From Dermanyssus gallinae (taxonomy: Eukaryota > Arthropoda > Arachnida > Mesostigmata > Dermanyssidae), in NCBI GenBank assembly GCA_003439945.1, contig QVRM01005214.1, positions 62,001 to 126,000 on the forward strand: a stretch of 64,000 bases of DNA, given 5' to 3'. The translations under genes were made by a program, and so were the position numbers. Shown in pieces: positions 28,758-50,800 of this stretch (position 1 is the first letter of the stretch; each line of letters opens with the position of its first letter). Below the pieces are notes generated by a model, which was not told the origin of the DNA, did not search any database, and worked only from the letters and a program-made list of their open reading frames with translations.

Positions 28758-29064
28758 ACGTAGAAGTCATGATATAAACTAGCCAGTTTTTCGCGTTCCG
28801 TGGTAACCCAGTGGCTAGCTTGAAAAATGTGGGCTTTACTTTATCTAGTTTGGTTACCTGTGATGGACTGAGATGCTCCCATATGAATTAGACGTTGCAG
28901 GCCGCCACAGAAGCAACTTCTAGATCAAAAAGTGCTTTTAGCGCGCTCAAAGATAATTATTGGGGCTTCTCAATTGTCGACAGCGAAACTAGACGTTTCT
29001 TCATCCGTTCGGCGATGTTTGATCCGAAGGTTATGACCTTCATCGATTAGTTAACCCCAAGGTT

Positions 29065-29290
29065 GCAAAACGTGTTAACAAACTTTTCTTTCCTTCTCAG
29101 CGATCTGCCGTCAATAATTCACAACGAACAAGATACGGTCGGTACCATACTGTACGCTGACGAGGTTGTCATGTTTAGTCGTGACAAATTAGAGTTGCAG
29201 CGAATTATACGCACCCTGGAGAGGTATTGTGAAAACAACGGCCTATAGATTTACGCCGCAAAAACCAAGCCTTCAAATCTGGACCCGGAA
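29065..29290 (+). pseudogene. Reverse transcriptase fragment of a LINE
   Basis: Reads FLLSDLPSIIHNEQ, then TILYADEVVMFS, where RT motif C (F/Y-A-D-D) has become YADE, then LERYCENNGL and, past one stop, YAAKTK (motif D, normally N-x-x-K-T-K). This is the palm domain of a Jockey/RTE-like element. No upstream motif A or B nearby, so it is a short relic. Confidence 0.75.
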
Positions 29291-29711
29291 GATCGCTTTG
29301 CGCTAACGACTACTGCCTTATTTATTCTCATGCTTCCTTATGTATTTTATCCCTATATACAGACTTTCCGCACATTCTGCAAAGAAGCCTACGAAATGTC
29401 TATTAATACTACCTCATACACGCGGGTTCTCCAAAATCCGTCAAAATCGTTAAAAATCGTCGCAGTTTAATGAGTCTACCGTACATCGATTATTCCTCGA
29501 GGCTGGCATTCCCTGTGCACACACTGCACACAAATTTTCGAACGACATCTCATTAGGAGCAGTTATTAGCAGAATACAGCTTTAGTGTGCACCTGTTCTG
29601 TGCTTAAGATGCTACTTGGATGTATGCTAATCAGGGTTATTGAGGGGGGGGGGAGGGAGCAATCATGTCGCCCGTCCTGCGCTCTCCATCGCTGTTCATA
29701 GACTGACATAC

Positions 29712-29749
29712 AACACAGTGTAGGCATTTTGCAATGCCTACACTGTGTT
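29712..29749. repeat. Perfect 17-bp hairpin
   Basis: AACACAGTGTAGGCATT, loop TTGC, exact reverse complement. Confidence 0.95.
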
Positions 29750-30769
29750 AAGCCAATCTTTCAACGTTTAGCAAATGCGACTGTACTGCTGGGCCTACTA
29801 CAGCATCATATCTGTCGCACTTAGGCAGCTCAAACATTTACATTACTCTTGAAGATTATGGAAACCTTCTGTGCTGCGTGATGAAATTCGTAATATTCAT
29901 AAATTAGGATGCCAATAATTATCCCATTACATCACTACAATTATCCCATTTATTTTCGTTTCGATCATGGCAACGGCGTAACTTGAATACGACGGGATTG
30001 TACGTCTAGTGTCAGAATCTTGTCAAGAATGCCCATCTCAAAATTCTAGAGCTGATATATGACCTGAAGATGAGCTGGTCATTGTGGGGTAGAACCTGCT
30101 AGAACGTTGCAGTTTTACTAAAGATCCCACCGCCACACAGGAACAAAGCTTGCCTTACTTTTAGCTTGAGTAAGAACACAAAGAGCTGCAAACATAAGTA
30201 CCTTGGGGTCCAGCGCAATCTCTGTGGGGTTCTATTGTTTATAATTTCTAGAATACACGATCATTTATAATGTCTATAATACGATCGCGGAACCCAGCGT
30301 GGCGTCCGGCAACTTAGTGACCACCATATCCCAAAGAACTGAATGTAATCTAGAAATCCAACAAAAAGGAACAGATAAGCCCTGGGAATGCGAAGACACC
30401 TAATGGCGTCGAATTCCTAGACAACGAACTATCAAAAAGTACGTTTGAAAAAGGGAAATCCGAGACCAAGATCGAGCACGCTTTCAGGATGGAAATACTG
30501 CCAAGGCACCACGTATAGTATTGACAATGATGGAGACATTGCAATACAAGTCGCACTGACATAAGACGGAAGATCTCAGGAATCTGAACTAATGCCACGC
30601 AAGTGGACTGCAAACCTAACCCTGTTTAACAGACAAGCAGAAAAGAGAAAGCCAAACACCTGTAAACAAACATCAAAGGGGACATATGATGGCCAAAATA
30701 AGCCTCATAGCCTACAGAACGGCAGTACACCGCGCAGGAAAATGTGTTAGAAAGCAACGGTCGCTGGTG

Positions 30770-30835
30770 TTCATTGCAAAAGCGATTCCGTGGACGTTAA
30801 ATGTTGGCTGAGGGTCAGCCCGAAAAAAAGTATAA
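30770..30835 (+). repeat. SINE-A body fragment
   Basis: The text CATTGCAAAAGCGATTCCGTGG, GACGTTAAATGTTGGCTGAG and GGTCAGCCCGAAAAA matches the bodies of the tRNA-headed repeats at 47738 and 48350. The tRNA-like head is absent here. Confidence 0.65.
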
Positions 30836-30975
30836 GGTGTACTGGGAACGGCCTGGGAAAGCATGGCCAAATGTTTTCGTCGAGATCACGCCTCATTTCA
30901 TATCATACAGATCTGATCACTAGCAACGGCCTGTTTTATTAATTAAAATTCTCGTCACTGTCCTATACAACAGCC

Positions 30976-31099
30976 CGGTCGACACTAAAAAACTTAAAGT
31001 TAATTTTATCGCAGTGACGAGAACTTTAATTAAAAAAAAAATTAATTAAAATGCTCGTTATTGCGATAAAAATAACTTTGTCTTTTTAGTGTCGATCGG
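30976..31099. repeat. Foldback element
   Basis: Arms CGGTCGACACTAAAAAAC ... ACGAGAACTTTAATTAA and TTAATTAAAATGCTCGT ... TTTTTAGTGTCGATCGG are inverted copies around an A-run at 31033-31042. A further inverted copy of the inner arm (TTAATTAAAATTCTCGTCAC) lies just left, at 30937-30958. Confidence 0.85.
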
Positions 31100-32230
31100 A
31101 GGAAACTGTCGGCAAATTTATTTAACTACCGTCCGTTACAACCATAGACATTCTTCGTATATAACTACATACCTAAAGACGTTTTGTGGGATTTTTGGTG
31201 AAACCACAATGTTGCCAACGTTGCTACCACTCGATTGGCATTTGCTTAATACTACAATTGTTCGAGGGAAGTTACATTTATGCGTATATTTCTCTAAGTA
31301 TATCTCAATTGGGGTTTGCTAATTGCAACGGAGACAGCATGTTTTGCATAGCTAACATTGCAGACGAGCGATTTCAAGCACAGTTTTTACGGCTCTTCGA
31401 TCTCTTTTTGTACCGGTCCTCGTCGTACCATTTTGTGCTTAGATTTGTATAGAGCTTAACACAAACTCATAGTTAGATACATTATTTATTTGTTCATACA
31501 GAATGCTGTTCTAGAACCGTTTGAGCATTTACTGTGATATTTTTCTGTGTTAATTTTATGAGTTTAATTGTACACTTAGGGGCCATATTCAGTGGGATCA
31601 ACGAGTGCGAATAGAATAACCGTGATGTAGACAGATCAAATACGAACGCCCTTTACCTCAATGGTTCAGTACCTGCGGGATACTGAATTGGCGGGGAAAT
31701 CCACGCGCTACGCTTGCCATTAGATACCGCATAATTAATATAAACTATATATATATATATATATATATCAGGATGTATTTCACATTATGTTTGAATATTG
31801 CCTAACTATACTGTGCTACTTTTGTCAGCACGATGCAGCGTTCATACAATCGAGCTCATCCCAGCAATCAGCATAGACGCCACAAGTTAAATGCATTTAC
31901 AGCTTACTTTTTAAACACGATCTGAGATCATCGAAAATCCTACTCACCAAATCTGAAAAGATTCCCTGGGTTGGCGCTGTAATACTTGCAGCTTATCGGC
32001 AGACGTCACCTTAAGATAATTCTTGTACCTTCCGCGGCTGAAACCTTTCGGGCAATAGGTCAAACGTTCATACGAATTGTTTGACGTAAATAAATAGTAG
32101 CCTGCAGGCCTGCTGAAATGCCTGCAACAATACGCGTATGCAATTACTGTGCGCGTAAACAATTTCACGTTTTAACTCTTTTGGGTTCCTTATTGACTAA
32201 GAAAGTTTAGTAAACAATTAGTCAATGATG

Positions 32231-32270
<40 letters not shown>

Positions 32271-32480
32271 GATCAATTTCTAATTTAATTTATCTGAAGT
32301 TTTCTTTTTATTACCGGGCCTGTATCTTGTTAAAGTGCTGCTAATGGTCGGCCAGCTTGATCGCACTATGAGAAAATGTACTTAGTCAGCCTGTATCTAA
32401 TAGCAAATGAACAATCGACTATTGGCAGTGATCTGGCAGTGGCAGTGATCTGACTCTTGGCAGTCGACGAATTCTTCCCC
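31100..32480. other. Gene-free stretch
   Basis: (AT)n at 31748-31768 and 32232-32268. The remainder shows no exon or repeat that I can support; frames at 31089-31452 and 31944-32168 lack domains or splice context. Confidence 0.5.
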
Positions 32481-32485
32481 AAAAC

Positions 32486-33140
32486 TGCCTGATGGCGATG
32501 TATTTTGCCTACGTCCATAGTCACCTGACCTACGCTGTAGAAGTTTATGGCTTAACACAGATGCGTCTTATCAGGTCGCTTCACCGACTCCAAAAACGAG
32601 CACTGAGAACAACTCTGGACCTCTGGATGCGAGATTCAGTGCAACCGCACTACAAAAATATTAACATTTTGCCGTTTCCAAAACTTATAGAATACTGTCT
32701 CATAGTTGAAATTAAGCGTATACTCCTTGGAGTGCATCCAAACTTATATGGTCTGGCAACATCAGCAACACCCATATCTACAAGGGGTAACGCATCAAAC
32801 CTGCTTACTCTGTCACACGCCAACTCCAACCAGTCAAGGCTATCAATCAGAAACATTGGGGCCTCCTACTGGAACAAAGTACCGGCCTCCGTTAGGCAGA
32901 CAAAGTCCCTGCTCAAATTCAAATGCGATCTCAAAGAGCATTATCTTGAAACTTTGGTATCTAGTTAAAAGTGATATAAAAATACAATCATGTTGCAATA
33001 TATTGTAAATAGGTGAAAATGGCATATATAAATTATACATTGTTATTCATAAAAGGGGCTCCGAACAAGCTATGTGCTTAATGGAGCTTGAAATTAATGT
33101 GTGCAATTATCTACAAGAAATGTCAATAAACAAACAGTTG
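32486..33140 (+). pseudogene. LINE 3' end: post-RT region and UTR
   Basis: The 158-codon frame starting near 32492 (YFAYVHSHLTYAVEVYG, LQKRALRTTLD, HYKNINILPFPKLIEYCL, SYWNKVPASVRQTKSLLKFK) is the C-terminal region that follows RT in CR1/Jockey-like LINEs. The stop at 32966 is followed by a 3' UTR with GGGGCTCCGAACAAGCTATG and TGCTTAATGGAGCT. The same UTR is found reversed at 49960-50130, and the YAYVHSYLTYA coding segment recurs at 61885. RT itself is missing, so the copy is 5'-truncated, but this frame is undamaged. Confidence 0.75.
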
Positions 33141-34402
33141 AAACAGTTGAATCTAGACGCTCTATATGCATCTATATATTTGTATAAGCTGATGTCTATA
33201 GGAGATTAAAAAAGACCCTTGGCCGTTTGAACGTCGCGGCAATTTTTATGTTTCGATTGTACTTGCTTAATATACAATAATATACTGCTATGTCCAAGTC
33301 TCCTCACACCGAAATGTGTCAATTGGCTTGAAATGCAGCTAAAACAATTTTTCTGGCTTCCTTACCTATAACGCCCCAAAACAGGGCATTTGCAACACTT
33401 ATCTACAGAATCAGGTGTGTAAATGTGCACAGATCTTAGGTATATGTTATGGCATTGTCTGTATTGTTCTCATAACAACGCTATCCGTCTATATCAACAG
33501 CAGGTCTTGCTCCTAAAACATAATTAAGAAAGAACACAATGCTGCAGCGTCTATCGACCTATTATGGTCTTTGCTTTAACAGTTAGACTAACTTTAACTG
33601 TTTGCTACCAAAGTTTAACTCACGCAGCATTTGACGTGTCTGTTCGAGGCGTTCAACCGTATTATGTATGTGTCTATGTGGTACCGTGTTCATGTTAACA
33701 TTGCTTAACCATCGCTGTGTACGTTTCTCTCTCTCTCTTTCCCTCTCACTTACGTAGGATATTAGTACATATGCCGTCAGCTTTAATAAACGACAGCATA
33801 CAGCACAGTTGCTAAGTTTGTCCTACGGCTCTCTTCCACCTCCTTTATTTGCAATATTGGAGTTTTCTTGTGTATTCTATTCCCTATACCCTATATTTAT
33901 AGTCGTATGGCTAAGCAGGGTTGTATCGCGCTCCCATAGTCTCTGGTCTCTGTGACCTTTTTGGCAGTGATCAGTTTAATTGCCAACGACGAGAAAGAAT
34001 ACTAGGCAATCGCTTGACATAACCCACAAATTGCTGCATTGCAAACTGCATTTATGGCACTCAGATCGCGACCCTGATGCAAAGCTCGGCTGGCGGGTAC
34101 TGATAATGTTCGACGTGCAGTAAAACAACCATGAGTATAGAGATAAGAAGCTAAGCAGTAAACGCACGGTGAGAATGTTCATTTTTCGGTGTTTTTATCA
34201 TAGGACGTTCATTGGTAAACAATGGTCTAAATTGATTCGCCTATTATGATTTCAATCTAATTCTGCTAGCGTTGGAAAAAATTGCTTTAAAAGGCAATAT
34301 GCTTGGCGGATAGAGTAGAACCCGCTGCTGCTTGTATCAGAGCCGCTGGACATCCGGTTGCTCGTGCTAGCTTTATATATATATATATGTAGTACGATGC
34401 CG

Positions 34403-34433
<31 letters not shown>

Positions 34434-34438
34434 GATGC

Positions 34439-34474
<36 letters not shown>

Positions 34475-34890
34475 GCCAAATCGGTTACAATCGCTGTCGT
34501 TAGTATAATATAGAATGTCAATTAAGTTTACGACCGGCTGTAATATTGGCAGCAGACAAATTAACAGGTATTGGGGACAAACACCACCTCTATCATGAGA
34601 TTCTCTGCATGCCGACCGCCTAACGGCGGGTCATTAACAAGTGTTACAGCTAAGCTATCTAGTAAAATAGTGTACAAACGCTTCTTCAGTTGCATTTTGG
34701 TTAGCAGCTCGCCTGCTATTTGTTAAAGGAACAGGGAACTCTGGCACCCGAGATAAAACGTAGCTCTTTGGTTGAGCGTTGAAGCTACCGATCACAGTGC
34801 CACCATACAATTAGTGCTGACGGCCGAATAATTCGCAACACTACCTAAGCACGTGATTGTACGGCCATACGTTGTTAAGCGCATAGTCGA
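33141..34890. other. Gene-free stretch downstream of the membrane-protein gene
   Basis: No exon supported. Contains CT-rich sequence at 33725-33745 and, at 34370-34472, (AT)n tracts separated by two copies of GTAGTACGATGCCG. The polyadenylation site of the minus-strand gene should lie here, below 34894; I did not identify it. Confidence 0.5.
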
Positions 34891-34893
34891 CGC

Positions 34894-44841
<9,948 letters not shown>

Positions 44842-46879
44842 CGTGAAACGGCGATGCAAACTCACTATCCGCTACCAACCTTCAACGAGGTTGTTGAGGT
44901 GCAGGATTTTTTTGAGGTGCTTCTGTCGACGTCGCAGTGTATTCCTTTCTGTATAGCCCGACCCCCGTTCGGCGTCGTGCACTGCTGTGATGTATATCCT
45001 AAAGTTGGTCACGATGCGACTTTCGTCGTCGTCACGGTTGTCGCTGTTGCTGTTGTTGTTGTTGTTGTTGTCGCTGTTGTTGTTGTCGTTGCTGTTGTTG
45101 TTGTTCCCAACACGTTCTGGTCGACCTCACAAATAGTCGCAAACGATATTTATATCCACGTCCTACGCGCTTACAATCACAGAGGCAAGAACATAAACAC
45201 ACACACACACATACACACACATATATATACAGGCACAGGTTTAGACGAACAAATGCGCAATCTCCATGAGCGGCGCCATAAGATCTCACACCACGTCGGG
45301 GGACGTAGCTAACACGCTAATAGTATGGCTTGGCTCGTCAATCGATCAGCCGCCACCCGATCACTCACTCAGGTCTAAAACGACTCTGAAACTCAGATCT
45401 CACGTGCTGCAATCATGATCCGACCGCACGTCACGCACAAATGTCAATTCAACATAGTAACATCGACGACGACGACAACTTGTTTAAACTTTTTCAAAGA
45501 TCGTTCAACGACGACACAACCACCGCCAACAACAACTTGAAGACTGTTTGAGGTGAGGTATTGAGGTTGGACAGGTTTTTCAGCAGCTGGAGCAGCAGCA
45601 GCAGCAGAAGCCGGAGAATAAGCAGATGAAGAAGCACATGAAGACCTCACATATTATTATACATCTCAATCTATCATCGTTTCTCTCTCCCTTCATCATT
45701 CATAGTGAACGAGAGCTGCTGAGCTGTTGAGAGCATCGAGTGCATAACCATTTGAGTCGGAGTTGACGGACGGACAGCCGGGCGGGAGGGTTTGCGGACA
45801 ACAGGCACCAGTATAATAGACTGGCGGGTGGTTCAGCCAACCTAACAGCAGCAGCAGCATTAGCCTAGCGAAGCAACAACAGTCCAACAGTCCATTTGGC
45901 CGATGGTAGGTGGTACAACATGCTGATGCATTAGTACCGGTAGCAGGACGGCCACCATCTTCTTGTTCTTCTCCTCCTTCTGGGCGTGTTTGCGTTCGTA
46001 CTCTCCACTCGCACCCGCTAACTCGAGGCAAATCGAGGCAAAAGAGTAACGTACGTACGTACTTACGTACGTAGTTAGTGAGTGAGTGAGTTAGTTAGTT
46101 AGATAGATAGTAGTTAGATAGATAGATAGATAGTTATGTAGTTAGACTTTGTTTGGTTGTTGTGCCATGCATGCATGCATGCATGCAGCGAGTGCTGCTA
46201 GTTGTAGAGGTTGGCTAGTCCGGCTGTTGTTGCTGTTCTGTTGCTGCTGTTGCTTCTCCAACATCGCCCGTCGATGCTGCTCGCACCACCACCACCGCTA
46301 CTGCCGCCGCCTCCGCCACAATTCTAACCATGCTCATCATCCTCAACATCATCAGCGCCATCATCTTCAACATCATCAGTACCATCGACATCACCAGCAT
46401 CATCATCATCGCATGTTCCCGTAGTAGTAATAGTAGCATCAGTTGTAGTAGTTGTAGTAGTAGTCGTAGTCGTAGTAGAAGTAGGATCAGATCGCCCCCA
46501 GCATAAACAACCGATCTACCGATCGACGGGGGAGTGGGGCACTAACCGAGCTGTAGAACCGCAAGCAGGTTGCAGCCGTTGCCGCGGCAGTAGCAGGCAG
46601 CAGCAGCAAGCAGCAACAACAACAGCGACAACAACCTCAACAACAACAGCCCGACCAATCACCAAGACCCATGAGGAAGAAGAAAGGAAGAAAAAGAAGA
46701 AGAGAAGAAGAAGAAGAAAAGAAGAAGAAAACAACGCGTTCGGTGGCTAAGATCGCACGACCGCTCGAGATGGCCTTCTGTCCGTACGTCTGTCTATATG
46801 TCTGTCTGTCTGTTTGTAGCCGAATCGGCCGATTCGCCCCCAGTCGACAGCAGGAACATGGACGACGACGACGACGACA

Positions 46880-47135
46880 ACAACAACAACAACAACGAGC
46901 GCATCAACAACAACAACAACAACGAGCGCATCAACAACAACAACAACAACGAGCGCATCAACAACAACAACAACAACAACGAGCGCATCAACAACAACAA
47001 CAACGAGCTCAACAACAACAACAACAACAACAACGAGCGCATCAACAACAACAACGAACTCAACAACAACAACAAGCGCATCAACAACAACAACAACAAC
47101 GAGCTCAACAACAACAAAACAACAACGAGCGCATC

Positions 47136-47168
<33 letters not shown>
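46880..47168. repeat. (AAC)n with interspersed GAGCGCATC units
   Basis: Blocks of 4-7 AAC units separated by GAGCGCATC or GAGCTC form a minisatellite-like array with about eight higher-order repeats. Frames give poly-Asn or poly-Gln with ERI or AH punctuation. No evidence of a gene. Confidence 0.85.
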
Positions 47169-47510
47169 CACAATAACCACAATAGCAGCAGCAACAATAG
47201 CAGGCACGCCGGTAGGTTGGCGGTAGTGAAACCGCTTCTGCCGCAACCGCGTCTCAGCAACAGGCGAGCAACAACTCGCTCCTTCAAGAAGGTCGACGAG
47301 TAGAGAGAGGAGCAGCGGACCAGCGAGCGGAGCGGACCAGCCAGGCCAAGTATAGGCAAGAAGCCGAAGCGAACCATGTGAGAAGAAGGAGATGAAGAAG
47401 ATGAAGAGGAAGAAATCAATACGACGAAAGAAAAGGAGGAGAGGAATAAGAAGAAGAAGAAAAAAAGACGCGATATACGAGATGAGCAAGCATTTTCAGA
47501 AGATGCTTAC

Positions 47511-47515
<5 letters not shown>

Positions 47516-47582
<67 letters not shown>
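47516..47582. repeat. (AT)n microsatellite
   Basis: About 67 uninterrupted bases of AT, flanked on the right by GA-rich sequence to 47735. Confidence 0.95.
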
Positions 47583-47585
<3 letters not shown>

Positions 47586-47737
47586 CAATAGACAGAATGA
47601 GACCAGAGAGCGGCCGATAAAGAGAGAGAGACATAAAGGAAAGGACACAGAGCGAAGGTGAGAGACAGAAAGAGAGGATAGGAAGAAAAAAGACAGGGGG
47701 AAAAAGGAGGAAAACCAAGGAGGAGAAAGGGAGCAAT

Positions 47738-47965
47738 CGAGCCCGGTGGCGTGGTGGTAAGTGCATTCGCGTGCGCCTCGCGACCGGAGGAGGAGAAGGA
47801 GGAAAAGGACACACATAGGTGAAGCACGGGTCCTCGATCCTCAACGTTGCACATGTCCGTTTTTACTAGAATAGTCCGTAGTCTTACGGAGCAATGCGAA
47901 AGCACAACCCGTGAACGTTACATGTTGGCCGAGAGTTAGCAGAGCCCGAAAAAGTTCGTTCGACT
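47738..47965 (+). repeat. tRNA-derived SINE-A, copy 1
   Basis: Head CCCGGTGGCGTGGTGGTAAG contains a pol III A box (TGGCGTGGTGG), followed by GCGCCTCGCGACCGGAGGAG and a decayed B box (GGGTCCTCGATCC). The body GAGCAATGCGAAAGCAC, GAACGTTACATGTTGGCCGA, GAGTTAGCAGAGCCCGAAAAA corresponds to the fragment at 30770 and to the inverted copy beginning at 48350. Confidence 0.75.
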
Positions 47966-48169
47966 AACTAGCAACATCGGCGGCAGTTTCGGCAGGCGTA
48001 AATAGGCGAGAAGAACGTGACGATAGTCATTGGAGTCCGGAAGTGATCGTATTGCTCTCGAACGTAACCAACTTCAGCCAGACTTCAGCCAGCAAGGCAG
48101 TCGCCCATTGATAGAGCCGCCCAGACAGTCCATCGGTAGGTCCACCGGAGGCGAAGTAAAGTAAAGTTT

Positions 48170-48350
48170 TCGGGCTGACCCTCAGCCAAGATTTAACGGA
48201 GTCCACGGAACTGTTTTTCACATTGCTTCATAGAGGGACTACCCCCCATGAATACAAATCGATGCAACGGTGGGGCTCGAACCCGCGCACCTGCTATGTG
48301 TCTCCTCCGGTCGCGAGGCGCAGACTTAAGCCACCACGCCACCACCGGGC
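48170..48350 (-). repeat. tRNA-derived SINE-A, copy 2
   Basis: On the minus strand from 48350: CCCGGTGGTGGCGTGGTGGC (A box), TGCGCCTCGCGACCGGAGGA, then an intact B box GGGTTCGAGCCCC, then the body to GGCTGAGGGTCAGCCCGAAA. The head is better preserved than copy 1. Copies 1 and 2 are convergent, giving an inverted pair about 200 bases apart. Confidence 0.8.
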
Positions 48351-48744
48351 TCGACGCCGGCCCATCGGAGGCTAGAAGTGCCCAACCTAGTACCCAGAGA
48401 CTGCTTCCATAGCTGCTGTTGCTGCTGCTGCTGCTGCCTACTACAACCGGCTGAAACCAACAGCGATGCGAAGGGATAGCACAAGCCGCCGGCCGCGCTA
48501 CATGAAATGACGGCTGATGGAGTGTGGCTGGATGATTGACTATCCCGTATCGATCGTTAGTCGTCGTCGTAGCTCGCTCGCAGGCAGGACTACGGCGCCA
48601 CCAGGCTGCTTTTTCGGCAATGGGAAGCGGCGTGCTCGATCTAAGGGCGCGGAGAGGGCGCCGAGGTCGGATGAGGGCTAGAATTAAAAAACATTTTTTA
48701 AGGAGGTTGTTGTTAATTCTAGACTATCCTCCGTCCCCTACGGG

Positions 48745-48983
48745 CTTGGAACTCAACCTGAGGTATATCTTCAAAGCACCGAGAGCCGGACATGTTAAGA
48801 TATCTAGGGTTTCCCTAACAGTCCTTGTGGCAGCGTGGCCGCTGACCCTCAGCGGTTTGGTTATTCATCTAATCTCAATGAGGATTGCTCAAAGAAAATT
48901 CGATCAACAACAGGGATCGAACCGGGGACCGGTAGATGACAACCATGACTAGCGCACTAATCCCCTAGACCACGTTGCCACTA
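48745..48983 (-). repeat. tRNA-derived SINE-B, copy 2
   Basis: On the minus strand from 48983: GTGGCAACGTGGTCTAGGGG (A box), GGTTGTCATCTACCGGTCC, B box CCGGTTCGATCCC, then body TTTTCTTTGAGCAATCCTC, ATTGAGATTAGATGAATAAC and GGGAAACCCTAGATATCTTA. Confidence 0.8.
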
Positions 48984-49095
48984 CGGATGAGGGCTAGTGC
49001 TACGCTAGTAGTTATGGTTATCATCTACCGGTGGGGTATCGCCGGTTCGATCCGCCGCGGTGTGGATCGAATCAACGCTATGTGGTCATAATCAG
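48984..49095 (+). repeat. tRNA-derived SINE-B, copy 3 (head only)
   Basis: GCTACGCTAGTAGTTATGGT, TATCATCTACCGG and the B box GCCGGTTCGATCC match the head of copy 2 in the opposite orientation and directly adjoin it, so the two heads form a divergent inverted pair. Confidence 0.7.
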
Positions 49096-49116
49096 TCTAG
49101 TTCGCAATGAAGAACG

Positions 49117-49572
49117 ATGACGAGATCATTGCGAACAGACGAGATACGGCTGCTGCCAACAGCTGCTGCCACAGGCAGGACACAGGCTGGGTTAGGGGAC
49201 ACCCCAGAAAACCCAGAAATTGTGCTTCAACATGCCCCAGAAAATGTGCTTCAACATGTCCGGCCTTCGCCCATACGCTGTGAAGATACGTGCTTCACGG
49301 CGATCCACGACATCGTGATGGAGGCGAGAATCGTCTTAGATCAACGACAAGATTTTAAACAAAACTATTTGACCTTCTCGGACACACAAAGGTGCAGACA
49401 TCATAAGGTGTCTCTGTGGGCGTCGTGCCAAGTTGTAAACAAACACACGCCATCTGCAAATGGTCATGACGTCGTCAGGTCGTCTGTGATTGATCGTGAC
49501 GTTGTCAGGACGTCTGTGAAAGATCATGATCATCAAAACATAATGGCTGATCTTCAGTTGGCTGAGGTCTAG
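49117..49572 (+). other. Unidentified 151-codon open frame with internal repeats
   Basis: Pieces such as HDIVMEARIVLDQRQDFKQN look protein-like, but the frame also contains two small tandem repeats: GTGCTTCAACATG-type units near 49220-49260 and GACGTCGTCAGGTCGTCTGT-type units at 49467-49535. No known domain, no identified splice sites. The true start is uncertain. It may be a fragment of a repeat. Confidence 0.2.
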
Positions 49573-49959
49573 TTGAAAAATGTTGGCGTGTTTCGCTTGC
49601 ACTCGCAAAGCGTTACAGCCAGCTTGATCCTGCAAACATGGATCCACGGCCTTTCGGTCTACTGGCACGCAGCTGCTAAAAAAATGACGTAAAATTGGGC
49701 TATGTGTTTAAATCCAGAACGAAAACCCTTTCACGGCGTGTCATTTGATCAAAAACACTCTGGATCGAGTCAGCTATTGACTACTCGCTGCCTAAAATTG
49801 CACAGTTTGACATTCATTGTCAAATTGTCCACATCGTACAATATAATTAGGGTCGGTAATTTTCTTCGTTAAACCTGTTCACGCAAATACGTGACCCCTG
49901 GGGTGAAATGTCTCGAATAAGCTGACGATCTTAAGATGCACTGCATCGTCGAGTCCTAC

Positions 49960-50130
49960 TTGAATTAATTAATTTGTTTATTGATATTTCGTATAACATA
50001 ATTGCATCTGTTAATTCTGAACACCATTAAGCACATATATTGTTCAGAGCCCCTTTTGCGAGGTTACAATTGTATATTTTATATTTGCTATTTTGACCTA
50101 ATTTGCAGTGTGTTGCGATATAATTCTCGA
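49960..50130 (-). repeat. LINE 3' UTR, inverted copy of the 33005-33135 sequence
   Basis: The minus strand reads AGGTCAAAATAGCAAATATAA, AAAAGGGGCTCTGAACAA, TGTGCTTAATGG and ATATCAATAAACAAA, in the same order as the UTR after the LINE frame at 32486-32966. Coding sequence is not attached. Confidence 0.75.
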
Positions 50131-50369
50131 CTTTGTTTATGAGAAGCTGCAACATCTCGATGCTGGCGTTACACTCCGGTGTGTGAATTACAAGCTGCCA
50201 AATTATGCATTGTATTCAAGCGTATGGAAACCAGGAGTATATGATAGACTCTATTAGACTACTCTAGACAACGTATGCGGTTAAAGGGCTCGAGTCACAG
50301 CCGATCTTAGCTTCTCCTGTTATGCTATACGAGTTTACAATACCTCCGTAGTTTTAGCCAACACTATTC

Positions 50370-50430
<61 letters not shown>

Positions 50431-50433
50431 CGA

Positions 50434-50800
50434 TTGCATATATCACTTGTCTTAGTAAACTACTATATTCGAGTCGATTTGGCTGCTAAAGACGTTATAC
50501 GTTGCGGCGGTCAATCCTTGGGATTCGCCAACTCTTCCCGATATCTGGGGCTTCGGCTTCATTGTACGGGGACGACCTTCACTGCTCACATCGTCGAGGC
50601 AGTCAGTGTGCACAGCCCTGATCTCTCGTTATGGAGAGGTAGGCGACTGTCCGTTTCGATGGCAGTGGCACTCTTCTACCTCAAGATTGTTCCAATGATG
50701 ATTCAGCATCAACAAAGGTGGCGCTATCTGGCGGTGAGTTGGAGACTTTACTCATACTTCACTACGCGGAGAAATGCAAAAGCTGTTTTAGATCCCTAAA
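50434..50800 (+). pseudogene. LINE reverse transcriptase C-terminal fragment
   Basis: Frame with DVIRCGGQSLGFANSSRYLG, LRLHCTGTTFTAHIVEAVS and MAVALFYLKIVPMM, the post-palm region of a Jockey-like LINE where the RYLGV-type motif follows RT. It begins beside (AT)n at 50374-50427. The weaker sequence 50868-51195 may continue it. No catalytic motifs. Confidence 0.6.

Larger units (their letters stand above)
27906..29060. other. Gene-free stretch with repeats
   Basis: Contains repeat D copy 2, a direct repeat at 28575-28680 (GACATGTTTTACATG followed by CGCTTCTCTC, twice) and a perfect hairpin at 28724. No exon recognised. Confidence 0.6.
44866..47735. other. Upstream region of the membrane-protein gene, simple repeats
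   Basis: Expected to hold the promoter and leader, but no core element is identifiable. Contains (GTT)n blocks at 45045-45105, (CA)n at 45196-45220, CATGCATG near 46165-46185, ACGT/GATA-type tetranucleotides at 46050-46135, CAT/ATC triplets at 46335-46410, CAG/CAA at 46590-46650 and GAA at 46672-46730. Frames are homopolymeric. Confidence 0.55.

Noticed and set aside
44842..44865. Start of the membrane protein at 44865
   Set aside because: The codon there is GTG; the first ATG in the frame is at 44841 and an in-frame TAG precedes 44865.
46861..47168. CRISPR-like array
   Set aside because: Regular units here are AAC microsatellite blocks with short punctuation, not conserved repeats with unique spacers, and the genome is eukaryotic.
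46671..47489. Long poly-Gln, poly-Asn and poly-Leu frames on both strands
   Set aside because: Produced entirely by the (AAC)n minisatellite; three frames are open at once, which is a composition effect.
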